Origin: Janthinobacterium sp. FW305-129
GTDB lineage: Bacteria; Pseudomonadota; Gammaproteobacteria; Burkholderiales; Burkholderiaceae_D
Assembly (NCBI RefSeq): GCF_020858115.1
Contig: NZ_JACYMM010000009.1
Span: 224,893 to 288,892 of the forward strand
Direction of reading: 5' to 3'
DNA length: 64,000 bases
In this document: positions 16,110 through 25,682 of the stretch, piece by piece
How positions within the stretch are numbered: position 1 is the stretch's first letter
How the letters are laid out: each line of letters opens with the position of its first letter
Notes under the pieces: generated by a model
What the model was told of the DNA's origin: nothing
The model's database searches: none
Seen by the model: only the letters and a program-made list of their open reading frames with translations
Made by a program: the position numbers and the translations under genes

Positions 16110-19100
16110 TCACCGCTGCATGGATTCCCATACCTTCTGCTGCCGCTTGGCAGACACCGGCATCGGCGTGCGCAACTCCTGCGCAAACAGCGACACGCGC
16201 AGCTCTTCCAGCATCCAGCGGAAGTCGACCAGTTTCGGATCCGTGTTCTTGCCGGCCTGGCGGTCCTTGGCCTGGCGCAAGTACGGCGCGGCCGCCGATT
16301 GCCATTCGGCCATCAACTTGGTGTCGCGGGCGGGATCGGCGCGCAGTTTTTCCAGGCGCACATTGATCGCCTTCAGATAGCGGGGGAAATGCGCGAGTTG
16401 CGTGTACTCGTTTTCCGTCAGGAAACGTTTATGCACGAGGCCCTGCAGCTGCGCCTGGATATCGGATGCGGCCGCGGCAGGAATATTTTGCAGGCGCTTC
16501 GGCAAGCCGTGGAATTCCGTCAGCACTTGCGACAGCAAACGGGCGATTTCATTGACCAGCAAGACCAGGCGCGACTTGCCTTCCGCCTGCCGCTTGGCGA
16601 ACGAGGCGGCGTCCAGCGGCAGCGGATCTTGCAAGCAGGCAATATCGAGCGCCTTGTTGATGATTTGCTCGCGCAGCTCTTCCTGCGAGCCCAGAGCCAT
16701 GAATTGCATGCCCATCTGCTGTAAACCAGGAATGCTTTTCTCGACGTACTTGATCTGCTCCTTCATCTGCAGCGCAAATAAACGGCGCAAACCGACCTTG
16801 TGCGTACGGGCGGCCACGGTCGGGTCGTCGAACACTTCCAGGTCGCAATGCGTGCCCTTGTCGACCAGGGCGGGGAAACCGATCAGTGTCAGCTTGCCCT
16901 GCACGATTTCCAGCAGCTCCGGCAGCTCGCCGAAGGTCCAGGCCGTCAAACCCATGTGCTGCGAGACGGTGGCATTCGGGGATGCCGGGGCCGGGGCAGC
17001 GCCCCTGGCCGGCGCGCCACCCTTGCCGGCCGCCGCGTTGGCGGCGCCCTGCGCTTGCGCCTGCAGCCGCGACGCCACCTGCGCGCCCGCCACCTTGGCG
17101 CCGGGCGTACCCGTGCCCGAGACGCCCGACACTTCGGCCAGCTTCTGGAAACTCTGGCGCGCCTGGCCGCCGAATTCCGCCTGCAGGGTGGCCAGGTTGC
17201 GGCCCATGTCCAGCTGGCGGCCATGCTCGTCGATCACCTTGAAATTCATGAAGTGATGGGCAGGCAGGGTTTCCGGCTTGAAGTCCGTCGTCAGCACATT
17301 GATCGTGATTTGCGTGCGGATGTCGAGGATGATGGCATCGATCAGGTCACCGCGGCCAAACACGCCCGCTTCATGCACGCGCTCGCAGAACTTGGCCGCG
17401 TAATCAGGCAGCGGCACGCAGTGGCGGCGCAGCTTTTGCGGCAAGGACTTGAGCAGCAGGTGCACTTTTTCCTTCAGCATGCCCGGCACCAGCCATTCGC
17501 AACGCTCGCGCGGCAACTGGTTCAGCGCATACAGGGGCACGCTCAAGGTCACGCCATCGCGCACGCTGCCCGGCTCGAAGTGATACGTGAGGCCCATTTC
17601 CAGGCCCGTCACGGACATGGTTTTCGGGAACAGGTCCGTCGTCACGCCGGCCGCCTCGTGGCGCATCAGCTCTTCGCGGTTCAGGTACAGCAGCTTCGGA
17701 TTCTCGCGCGTGGCTTCCTTGTGCCACTTTTCGAAACCGGCGCCATTGCACACGTCCGCCGGCAGCAACTTGTCGTAGAAGGCGGCGATCAGTTCATCGT
17801 CGACCAGCACGTCCAGGCGGCGCGACTTGTGCTCAAGGTTTTCGATATCCTTGATCAGTTTATGGTTGTGCGCAAAGAACGGCGCGCGCGTGTCGAAGTC
17901 GCCGCCGACGAGGGCGTCGCGGATGAAGATTTCGCGCGCTTCCGGCAAGTTGAAGTTGCCGTAATTGATGCGGCGCTGGCTGTACACCACCAGTCCATAT
18001 AAAGTCGCCCGTTCGGACGCCGTCACTTGCGCCGAGCGTTTTTCCCAGCGCGGTTCGCCCCACGATTTCTTCAGCAGGTGCTCGCCCACTTTTTCCAGCC
18101 ACTCGGGCTGGATCTGCGCCACGCAGCGCGCGTACAGCCGCGTCGTGTCGACCAGCTCGGCCGCCATGATCCACTTGCCCGGTTTTTTCAGCAGCGAAGA
18201 ACCAGGCCAGATGTGGAACTTGATGCCGCGCGCGCCCAAATACCCCGCGCCCGGCTCGTCCTCGCCCTTGAAGCCGATATTGCCCAGCAAGCCAGTCAAC
18301 AAGGCCATGTGCAGATTATCATAGGTGGCGGGCGCTTCGTTCAGGCGCCAGCCCTGTTCCTTGACAATGGTCAACAACTGCGAGTGCACGTCGCGCCATT
18401 CGCGCAAGCGCATCTGCGACAGGAAATTCGTGCGGCAATTGTCCTGCAACTGGCGGTTGGTCTTCTTGTGCTCGATGGCGGATTCGAACCAGCGCCAGAT
18501 TTTCAAATAGCTCAGGAATTCCGACTTTTCATCGGCAAATTTCTTGTGCGCCTCGTCGGCCGCCTGCTGGTGCTCCATCGGGCGGTCGCGCGGGTCCTGC
18601 ACGGACAAAGCGGAAGCGACGATCAGCACTTCCGTCAGGCAGGCGTTATCGAGCGCGGCCAAAATCATGCGGCCCACGCGGGGGTCGAGCGGCAGCTTGG
18701 CCAGCTTGTTGCCCAGCGGCGTGAGTTTGTTGACTTCATCGACGGCACCGAGTTCCTGCAGCAGTTGATAACCGTCGGCCACCGCGCGCGCCAGCGGCGG
18801 CTCGATGAAGGGGAAGGTTTCCACATCCGTCAGGTGCAGCGACTTCATGCGCAGGATGACGGCCGCCAGCGAGGAACGCAGGATTTCCGGCTCCGTGAAC
18901 TTGGGGCGCAGCAAATAATCCTGCTCTTCGTACAGGCGGATGCAGACGCCATCGGCCACGCGGCCGCAACGGCCGGCGCGCTGGTTGGCGGCCGACTGGG
19001 CGATCGGCTCGACCTGCAGCTGCTCGACTTTATTGCGGTAGCTGTAGCGCTTCACGCGCGCCAGGCCCGCGTCGACCACATAGCGGATGCCGGGCACCGT

Positions 19101-20291
19101 CAGCGAGGTTTCCGCCACGTTGGTGGCCAGCACGATGCGGCGCGCATTGCTGGTTTTAAACACGCGCTCCTGCTCTTCGGCCGACAGGCGGGCGAACAGG
19201 GGCAGGATTTCCACGTGCGGCGGATGGTGCTTGCGCAGCGCTTCGGCACAGTCGCGGATTTCGCGCTCACCCGGCAAGAACACCAGCACGTCGCCCGAGC
19301 CGATGCGGCACAGCTCTTCCACGCCATCGACGACGGCGTCCATCAGGTCGCGCTTTTCGCGCGCGGCAGCCGTTCTCTGGCCGGGCTTGTCCGCGTTCGC
19401 GGCACCCGGCATGGCCACCTGCTCGCGTTCCACGGGGCGGTAGCGCACTTCCACCTGGTACAAACGGCCCGACACTTCGATCACGGGCGCGGGTTTTTCC
19501 GGCGTGCCGAAATGGCGCGCGAAGCGCTCGGCATCGATGGTGGCCGAGGTGATGATGATTTTCAGATCGGGCCGGCGCGGCAGCAGCTGTTTCAGATAGC
19601 CAAGCAGGAAATCGATGTTCAGGCTGCGTTCGTGCGCTTCATCGATGATGATGGTGTCGTAATTTTTCAACAACGGGTCGGTCTGCGTCTCGGCCAGCAA
19701 GATGCCGTCCGTCATCAGCTTGACGGACGCGCCCTTGGTCAGCGTGTCGGCAAAGCGCACCTTGAAGCCCACGGTTTCGCCCAGCGGCGTGCCCAGCTCC
19801 TGCGCGATGCGCTTGGCCGTCGAGGAAGCGGCGATACGCCGCGGCTGCGTGTGGCCGATCAGGCCCTTCTGCCCCCGTCCCAGTTCCAGGCAAATCTTCG
19901 GCAATTGGGTCGTCTTGCCGGAACCCGTCTCGCCCGAGACGATGATGACCTGGTTGTCCATCAGGGCCTTGGCGATTTCTTCGCGCCGGCCCGAGACGGG
20001 CAAGTCTTCCGGATACGTAATCGGCGGCAGCGGATTGCGGAAAGCCTTTTCCGCTTCGCGCGCGGCACGGGCCGCGTCGCGGCTTTCCTGCCCCTCGCGC
20101 GGCGGACGCGGCGCGCGCTGCTGCTGTTGCTGTTTCTGCTGTTCCGCGCGCGGCGATTGCTGCCTTTGCTGGCTCACGGGCGGGCGTGATCGGCCTTGCG
20201 CAGGCGTGGCGGCAGGCATGGCAACATCCCCGCTGGCGGGCACATTTGCAACGGTGGAAGGAGGGGAAGACTTATTGCTGGCTGAAGACAT
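16110..20291 (-). CDS. hrpA: ATP-dependent RNA helicase HrpA
   Basis: 1393 aa DEAH-box helicase. After a low-complexity Gln/Arg-rich N-terminus (to about residue 85) come Walker A GETGSGKTTQ (about 120), DEAH in IIIDEAHERS (about 220), SAT in ITSATIDAERF, and motif VI QRAGRCGR. The HA2/OB-fold region and the long HrpA-specific C-terminal domain (YHFEPGSVRDGVTLSVP ...) follow, ending near the window-typical MPVSAKRQQKVWESMQR. Length agrees with E. coli HrpA (about 1300). HrpA family members process certain mRNAs and rescue stalled ribosomes. An insertion rich in Ala/Gly/Pro (about residues 1060-1110) separates the last two domains. It is divergent from argA with a 56-bp gap. Confidence 0.96.
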   Translation of the reverse strand: MSSASNKSSPPSTVANVPASGDVAMPAATPAQGRSRPPVSQQRQQSPRAEQQKQQQQQRAPRPPREGQESRDAARAAREAEKAFRNPLPPITYPEDLPVSGRREEIAKALMDNQVIIVSGETGSGKTTQLPKICLELGRGQKGLIGHTQPRRIAASSTAKRIAQELGTPLGETVGFKVRFADTLTKGASVKLMTDGILLAETQTDPLLKNYDTIIIDEAHERSLNIDFLLGYLKQLLPRRPDLKIIITSATIDAERFARHFGTPEKPAPVIEVSGRLYQVEVRYRPVEREQVAMPGAANADKPGQRTAAAREKRDLMDAVVDGVEELCRIGSGDVLVFLPGEREIRDCAEALRKHHPPHVEILPLFARLSAEEQERVFKTSNARRIVLATNVAETSLTVPGIRYVVDAGLARVKRYSYRNKVEQLQVEPIAQSAANQRAGRCGRVADGVCIRLYEEQDYLLRPKFTEPEILRSSLAAVILRMKSLHLTDVETFPFIEPPLARAVADGYQLLQELGAVDEVNKLTPLGNKLAKLPLDPRVGRMILAALDNACLTEVLIVASALSVQDPRDRPMEHQQAADEAHKKFADEKSEFLSYLKIWRWFESAIEHKKTNRQLQDNCRTNFLSQMRLREWRDVHSQLLTIVKEQGWRLNEAPATYDNLHMALLTGLLGNIGFKGEDEPGAGYLGARGIKFHIWPGSSLLKKPGKWIMAAELVDTTRLYARCVAQIQPEWLEKVGEHLLKKSWGEPRWEKRSAQVTASERATLYGLVVYSQRRINYGNFNLPEAREIFIRDALVGGDFDTRAPFFAHNHKLIKDIENLEHKSRRLDVLVDDELIAAFYDKLLPADVCNGAGFEKWHKEATRENPKLLYLNREELMRHEAAGVTTDLFPKTMSVTGLEMGLTYHFEPGSVRDGVTLSVPLYALNQLPRERCEWLVPGMLKEKVHLLLKSLPQKLRRHCVPLPDYAAKFCERVHEAGVFGRGDLIDAIILDIRTQITINVLTTDFKPETLPAHHFMNFKVIDEHGRQLDMGRNLATLQAEFGGQARQSFQKLAEVSGVSGTGTPGAKVAGAQVASRLQAQAQGAANAAAGKGGAPARGAAPAPASPNATVSQHMGLTAWTFGELPELLEIVQGKLTLIGFPALVDKGTHCDLEVFDDPTVAARTHKVGLRRLFALQMKEQIKYVEKSIPGLQQMGMQFMALGSQEELREQIINKALDIACLQDPLPLDAASFAKRQAEGKSRLVLLVNEIARLLSQVLTEFHGLPKRLQNIPAAAASDIQAQLQGLVHKRFLTENEYTQLAHFPRYLKAINVRLEKLRADPARDTKLMAEWQSAAAPYLRQAKDRQAGKNTDPKLVDFRWMLEELRVSLFAQELRTPMPVSAKRQQKVWESMQR

Positions 20292-20334
20292 TGTTTTTTA
20301 CAGGTATTTTAAGCGCGCACATCGCGCAGCGAAT

Positions 20335-20340
20335 TATAAT
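20335..20340 (+). promoter_or_regulatory. Consensus -10 element abutting the argA start
   Basis: TATAAT begins 13 bp before the argA ATG at 20348, which would place transcription start at A20347 or A20348. No convincing -35 is present 16-18 bp upstream. If used, the argA mRNA would be leaderless. Confidence 0.35.
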
Positions 20341-20347
20341 GCGCTTA

Positions 20348-21658
20348 ATGGAAAACCCTACCCAATTCGTCCAATGGCTGCGCTCCGTCGCGCCCTACAT
20401 CCACGCCTTTCGCGGCAAGACCTTCGTGGTCGCCTTCCCCGGTGAACTCGTCAGCGCCGGGGCGCTGCAGGTGCTGGCCCATGATTTGTCCCTGCTGCAT
20501 GCGCTGGACATCAATGTCACCGTCGTCTACGGCTCGCGGCCGCAGGTGGCGGAACAACTGGCGCTGCGTAACGTCGAAGGCCGTTTTCACAACGGCGTGC
20601 GCATCACGGATATCGCCGCGCTGGAATGCGCCAAGGAAGCGGCCGGCGAGCTGCGCCTCGATATCGAGGCCGCGTTCAGCCAGGGCTTGCCGAACACGCC
20701 CATGTCGCATGCGGCCATCCGTATCATTTCCGGCAACTTCATCACGGCGCGCCCGCTGGGCGTGATCGATGGCGTGGACCTGGAGCTGACGGGCATCACG
20801 CGCAAGGTCGACGCCGAAACCATCCACTCCATCCTCGGTTCGGACGGCCTGGTGCTGCTCTCGCCGCTGGGCTTCTCGCCGACGGGCGAAGCGTTTAATC
20901 TGACCATGGAAGACGTGGCGTGCAGCGCCGCCATCGCCCTGCACGCGGACAAGCTGATTTTCATTACCGAAACGCCGATGATGGAAGACGCCACGGGCGT
21001 GGAAATCCGCGAACTGTCGTCGCACCAGGCCGAAGCCGTGCTGATGGCCGGCTTCCTGCCCGACGCCACGGCGTTTTACCTGAAACATTGCGTCAAGGCA
21101 TGCCACAACGGCGTCGAGCGCTCGCACATCGTACCGTTCTCGATGGACGGTTCGGCCCTGCTGGAATTGTTCACCCATGATGGCGTGGGCACCATGATCA
21201 GCCACGAAAACCTGGAAAGCCTGCGCCAGGCCACCATCGAGGACGTGGGCGGCATCATCAAACTGATCGAACCGCTGGAAGCGGACGGCACTTTGGTGAA
21301 GCGGGGCCGCGAGCTGATCGAACGCGAAATCGATTACTTCTCCGTCATCGAGCATGACGGCGTGATCTTCGGCTGCGCCGCCCTGTACCCGTTCCCGGCG
21401 CAAAAAATGGCGGAAATGGCCTGTTTGACCGTCAATCCGGAAGTGCAAGCCCAGGGCGACGGCGAGCGTATCCTGAAACACATGGAAAACCGCGCGCGCG
21501 CCGCCGGCCTGAACAAACTGTTCGTGCTGACCACGCGCACCTCGCACTGGTTCAAGAAACGCGGCTTCGTGCCGGCCACCGTCGACGACTTGCCGAAGGA
21601 TCGCCAGCATATGTATAACTGGCAACGCAAATCGCAAGTCCTAATTAAAACCCTGTAA
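20348..21658 (+). CDS. argA: N-acetylglutamate synthase (amino-acid N-acetyltransferase)
   Basis: 436 aa enzyme that makes N-acetylglutamate from glutamate and acetyl-CoA, the first step of arginine synthesis. Residues about 1-280 form an amino-acid-kinase fold (FRGKTFVVAFPGELV, VTVVYGSRPQV), the arginine-binding regulatory part. Residues about 290-436 form the GNAT domain (EMACLTVNPEVQAQGDGERILKHME, TTRTSHWFKKRGF). Length matches ArgA of E. coli (443). The ATG at 20348 is chosen over one nine bases upstream; neither has a ribosome site. It is divergent from hrpA and ends at a strong bidirectional terminator. Confidence 0.94.
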   Translation: MENPTQFVQWLRSVAPYIHAFRGKTFVVAFPGELVSAGALQVLAHDLSLLHALDINVTVVYGSRPQVAEQLALRNVEGRFHNGVRITDIAALECAKEAAGELRLDIEAAFSQGLPNTPMSHAAIRIISGNFITARPLGVIDGVDLELTGITRKVDAETIHSILGSDGLVLLSPLGFSPTGEAFNLTMEDVACSAAIALHADKLIFITETPMMEDATGVEIRELSSHQAEAVLMAGFLPDATAFYLKHCVKACHNGVERSHIVPFSMDGSALLELFTHDGVGTMISHENLESLRQATIEDVGGIIKLIEPLEADGTLVKRGRELIEREIDYFSVIEHDGVIFGCAALYPFPAQKMAEMACLTVNPEVQAQGDGERILKHMENRARAAGLNKLFVLTTRTSHWFKKRGFVPATVDDLPKDRQHMYNWQRKSQVLIKTL

Positions 21659-21664
21659 CACGTG

Positions 21665-21690
21665 AAAAAGCCCGGCATGCCGGGCTTTTT
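21665..21690. terminator. Bidirectional intrinsic terminator between argA and kdsA
   Basis: AAAAAGCCCGGC-AT-GCCGGGCTTTTT is a perfect palindrome with A- and T-runs on each side, placed seven bases after the argA stop and 31 bases from the kdsA stop on the other strand. It serves both converging genes. Confidence 0.92.
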
Positions 21691-21720
21691 CTTTGCGCAA
21701 TATCAATATTTGATAATCAA

Positions 21721-22647
<927 letters not shown>

Positions 22648-22660
22648 CTAGGGCGGCGCA

Positions 22661-22674
22661 GATCAAATTTGATC
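22661..22674. promoter_or_regulatory. 14-bp perfect palindrome in the kdsA-yggX divergent region
   Basis: GATCAAATTTGATC sits 95 bp before kdsA (on - strand) and 112 bp before yggX. It has the shape of a dimeric regulator operator but no recognised consensus. A TATAAT hexamer for yggX follows at 22746-22751, with no clear -35. Confidence 0.35.
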
Positions 22675-22785
22675 CAGCGCAAGGGCGCGGCAAACGGCGC
22701 GTGGCCAGGCCGCGACGGCCCCGCGAGGAGACACGCAAAGTACCTTATAATCACGCTTTATCTCTACACTGATTCAGGAGCACAG

Positions 22786-23058
22786 ATGGCCCGCACGATC
22801 CACTGCATCAAACTCAACAAGGAAGCCGAAGGACTGGATTTCCCGCCGTACCCGGGCGAACTGGGCAAGAAGATTTACGAATCGGTGTCGAAAGAAGCGT
22901 GGGCCGCCTGGCTCAAGCACCAGACCATGCTGGTCAATGAAAACCGTTTGAACCTGGCCGACGCGCGCGCCCGCAAATACCTGGCCACGCAGATGGAAAA
23001 GCATTTCTTCGGTGATGGCGCCGATGCGGCCATGGGTTACGTCCCCCCTACCGAGTAA
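22786..23058 (+). CDS. yggX: Fe(II) trafficking / oxidative damage protection protein YggX
   Basis: 90 aa, the normal family length. Begins [21 protein letters not shown], with the conserved Cys7 of the family and the [12 protein letters not shown] segment, and ends in [15 protein letters not shown]. The family protects iron-sulfur clusters and is linked to labile iron; the exact chemistry is still debated. The ATG at 22786 is preceded by CAGGAG. It is a monocistronic cytoplasmic protein gene divergent from kdsA, with a TATAAT sequence about 35 bp upstream. Confidence 0.95.
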   Translation: MARTIHCIKLNKEAEGLDFPPYPGELGKKIYESVSKEAWAAWLKHQTMLVNENRLNLADARARKYLATQMEKHFFGDGADAAMGYVPPTE

Positions 23059-23234
23059 GTTTTTCGCTTTGAATGTCCGTGGCCGCCGCGCCACGGGTAG
23101 CATTCCCCTCCCCGTTTCACGCAGCCTGATGCTGTTTCACGGCTTACCTTCCCCGTTTCGTCGCACCCCGCTCGCCGCCCCTGCCGCCGGCTGGCACAGT
23201 ACGCCATCGACAACCTCATTCCAAGGCGGACACC

Positions 23235-23759
23235 ATGTTGCAGCAAATCTTCAGCCACACTCCCCTGTATGTCTGGGCCATCCTGGGCTTCCTCGTGTAC
23301 CGCGGCGTGCTGGCCAGCCGCGCGCGCGAAGTAACCTTGCGCAAGCTGTGCATCATTCCCCTGGTCATGCTGGCCCTGTCCCTGAGCGGCGTGCATGGCA
23401 GCTTCGGCTTGGCCGGCAGCGCGCCATTCGCCTGGGCAATCGGCGCCCTGGCCGGCGCGGCGCTGGCATGGTCGCTGGTCGATACGCGCAAGATAGTCGC
23501 CATTCCCGAACGGGCCAGCGTGCAGCGCCCCGGCAGCTGGGTGCCGTTGACCTTGATGATGAGTATCTTCTGCATGAAATATGCTGTCGCCGTGACCCTG
23601 GCCATCGCGCCGGCCTACGCCCATGCAATCGGCTTCAGCCTGCCAGTCTGCCTCGCCTATGGCTGCTTCAGCGGCATCTTCCTCGGTGGCTTGCTGCGCA
23701 CCGTGGCCGTGTACCGGGCGGCGCAAATGACAAGCGGCCCGCAAGGGGCCGCCGTGTAG
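23235..23759 (+). CDS. Conserved inner-membrane protein of unknown function (DUF6622-like)
   Basis: 174 aa with about five to six hydrophobic helices. It starts MLQQIFSHTPLYVWAILGFL, with a basic loop RGVLASRAREVTLRKL between helices 1 and 2. I recall similar small membrane proteins in betaproteobacteria annotated only as DUF6622; function is unknown. No signal peptide, no catalytic motif. It follows yggX by about 175 bp on the same strand and converges on rpiA. A possible ribosome site (AAGGCGGACACC) precedes the start. Confidence 0.7.
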   Translation: MLQQIFSHTPLYVWAILGFLVYRGVLASRAREVTLRKLCIIPLVMLALSLSGVHGSFGLAGSAPFAWAIGALAGAALAWSLVDTRKIVAIPERASVQRPGSWVPLTLMMSIFCMKYAVAVTLAIAPAYAHAIGFSLPVCLAYGCFSGIFLGGLLRTVAVYRAAQMTSGPQGAAV

Positions 23760-23772
23760 ATCAGATGCAAAC

Positions 23773-23788
23773 GCCGGCGAACGCCGGC
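23773..23788. terminator. Hairpin between convergent genes (rpiA side)
   Basis: GCCGGC-GAAC-GCCGGC stem-loop, read on the - strand followed by GTTTGC. It lies 8 bp beyond the rpiA stop codon and 14 bp after the DUF6622-like stop. Confidence 0.45.
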
Positions 23789-23795
23789 TATCGTC

Positions 23796-24473
23796 TTAGT
23801 AGGCCAGCGTACGCACGCCTTCCGGCATGCCCAGCAGGCAAACGTTGGCGCCGCGCACGGCGAACAGGCCGACGGCGATGACGCCGACGATCTGGTTGAT
23901 CTGCTGCTCCAGCGCCACCGGGTCGGCAATCTGCAAGCCCACGACGTCGATGATTTCGCCGCCGTTGTCGGTGATGAATGCTTCGGTGCTGCCGGCCTTC
24001 AGGCGCAAGCGGGGCGTGCCGCCCAGCGCGGCCAGCTGGCGCGAGACGGCGGCGCGCGCCATCGGCACCACTTCCACCGGCAGCGGGAAGGCACCGAGGG
24101 TCTCGACCAGTTTGGAGCCGTCGGCGATGCAGACGAACTGTTTCGCTACGGAAGCAACAATCTTCTCGCGCGTCAATGCCGCGCCGCCGCCCTTGATCAT
24201 GGCGCCGCTGGCCGTGATTTCATCGGCGCCGTCGATGTAGACGGCGATCGACTCGACGTCGTTGAGGTCGAAGACGGGAATCCCATGGCCTGCCAGGCGC
24301 GCGGCCGTCGCTTCGGACGACGCAACCGTGCCTTTGATGCGGTCCTTGATCTTGGCCAGTTCATCGATGAAAAAGTTGGCGGTGGAGCCGGTACCGACAC
24401 CGATGATTTCACCATCGACTACATAGTCAATGGCGGCGCGGGCTACGGCTTGCTTCAATTCGTCTTGGGTCAT
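23796..24473 (-). CDS. rpiA: Ribose-5-phosphate isomerase A
   Basis: 225 aa. Interconverts ribose-5-phosphate and ribulose-5-phosphate in the pentose phosphate pathway. Signature segments are [15 protein letters not shown] (phosphate loop), YIDGADEI (catalytic Asp) and [14 protein letters not shown] (catalytic Lys/Glu), plus [15 protein letters not shown]. Full length compared with the E. coli enzyme (219). It stands alone; the divergent neighbour is a CheY-like gene 206 bp away. Confidence 0.97.
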   Translation of the reverse strand: MTQDELKQAVARAAIDYVVDGEIIGVGTGSTANFFIDELAKIKDRIKGTVASSEATAARLAGHGIPVFDLNDVESIAVYIDGADEITASGAMIKGGGAALTREKIVASVAKQFVCIADGSKLVETLGAFPLPVEVVPMARAAVSRQLAALGGTPRLRLKAGSTEAFITDNGGEIIDVVGLQIADPVALEQQINQIVGVIAVGLFAVRGANVCLLGMPEGVRTLAY

Positions 24474-24679
24474 GGCATTCAGGCTAAAGTGAGGAATGGC
24501 GCTATTTTAACGGATTGCCAGCCCGGCCAGCCGGCCATCATGACCGATGGGGCGACTCAATACAACAGGCAAACGGGAAAACCTTGCCCTAGGGCAATTG
24601 CGCACCCAATTACACTCTATGCCCTCTAAAATATGCGAAAATGGAACGATTGACCGATATGACGTTTCAGGAATAGCAC

Positions 24680-25048
24680 ATGAATCACAGTAAGCAGGTA
24701 CTTGTTGTCGATGACAGCCGGGTTTCACGTTTGATGTCGCATCAGTTCATCCTCAGCAAACATGCCGACTGGCAAGTGATTGAGGCGGCGACGGGTGAGG
24801 AAGCCCTGGAAAAAGTCAAGACCGTTACCCCTGTGCTGATACTACTGGATGTCAACATGCCCGGCATGGGCGGCATCGCAGCGGCGGAACAATTGCGCGC
24901 GCTGTGCCCGCAGACGCACATCATTCTCGTCACGGCCAATGTGCAGAACGCAACCCGCAACCGCGCCAGCGAAATGAAAGTCGGCTTCATGGAAAAACCG
25001 ATCACGGAAACGCGCATCCACCAGCTGATCGATTCCCTGGGACTGTGA
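24680..25048 (+). CDS. Single-domain response regulator (CheY-like)
   Basis: 122 aa receiver domain without output module. It has the acidic pair in VLVVDDSRVSRL (residues about 10-11), phospho-acceptor Asp in ILLDVNMPGMGG (about residue 57), Thr in ILVTANVQ, and Lys in FMEKPIT. The next gene, two bases away, encodes a CheC-like phosphatase, so this regulator is the likely substrate of that phosphatase. It heads a three-gene operon ending in a diguanylate cyclase and probably signals to motility or surface behaviour. The cognate kinase is not in the window. Confidence 0.9.
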   Translation: MNHSKQVLVVDDSRVSRLMSHQFILSKHADWQVIEAATGEEALEKVKTVTPVLILLDVNMPGMGGIAAAEQLRALCPQTHIILVTANVQNATRNRASEMKVGFMEKPITETRIHQLIDSLGL

Positions 25049-25050
25049 GC

Positions 25051-25677
25051 ATGGTCAATCTCTCCGAACTCGAAAACGATGCCTTGGTAGAGATATTCAA
25101 CATCGGGGTGGGCCATGCGGCGGCGGCCATGAGCGAGATCGTGAATGAAGAAGTCACCATGTCGGTGCCGTCGATCACCTTCCTGAACCGTGCCGACGCG
25201 GCCGCCTTGCTGGGAAGCAAGAAGGATGGCGATCGCATCTGCGGCGTCAGCCAGCATTACGATGGCGCCTTCGCCACCGAAGCCATCCTGATGTTTCCCG
25301 AAGATAAGAGCCTGGAAATCGTGCGCCTGATGGTGGGCGACGCCATGCCGCTGCAGGAACTGACGGAGATGGAACAGGAAGCGATGAGCGAGATCGGCAA
25401 CATCATCCTCAATTCCTGCGTCGGAACCCTGGCCAACCTGTTCGACAGCGAACTGCATGGTTCGCTGCCTCTGTACCACGTGGGCACCAGCGCGGAAATC
25501 CTGTCCTCGTTCGGCGGCCAGGATGACGAGGCCGTCGTGCTGATGCTGCATATCGACTTCGTGCTGTCCAAGCACCAGATCCATGGCTATGTGGCATTCG
25601 TGCTCGACCTGTCCGCCTTGCACGACCTGAAGCAGCAGGTCAGCCGCTACCTGGCCAAGGTTCTGGGACAGGCGTGA
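25051..25677 (+). CDS. CheC-like chemotaxis phosphatase
   Basis: 208 aa. Two phosphatase helices are visible: ALVEIFNIGVGHAAAAMSE near residue 10 and AMSEIGNIILNSCVGTLAN near residue 112. Each keeps the Glu and Asn pair that dephosphorylates CheY-P in CheC/CheX/FliY. Both sites look intact, as in CheC. The gene is tightly packed between the CheY-like gene (2-bp gap) and a GGDEF gene (4-bp overlap at an alternative GTG), indicating one operon and a phospho-signal shut-off role. CheC is less common in proteobacteria than in Firmicutes and archaea, and here it lies away from any main che cluster. Confidence 0.85.
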   Translation: MVNLSELENDALVEIFNIGVGHAAAAMSEIVNEEVTMSVPSITFLNRADAAALLGSKKDGDRICGVSQHYDGAFATEAILMFPEDKSLEIVRLMVGDAMPLQELTEMEQEAMSEIGNIILNSCVGTLANLFDSELHGSLPLYHVGTSAEILSSFGGQDDEAVVLMLHIDFVLSKHQIHGYVAFVLDLSALHDLKQQVSRYLAKVLGQA

Positions 25678-25682
25678 CGATC

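Noticed and set aside
18027..20189. 720-codon frame on the + strand inside hrpA
   Set aside because: It is antisense to conserved helicase motifs and has low-complexity composition.
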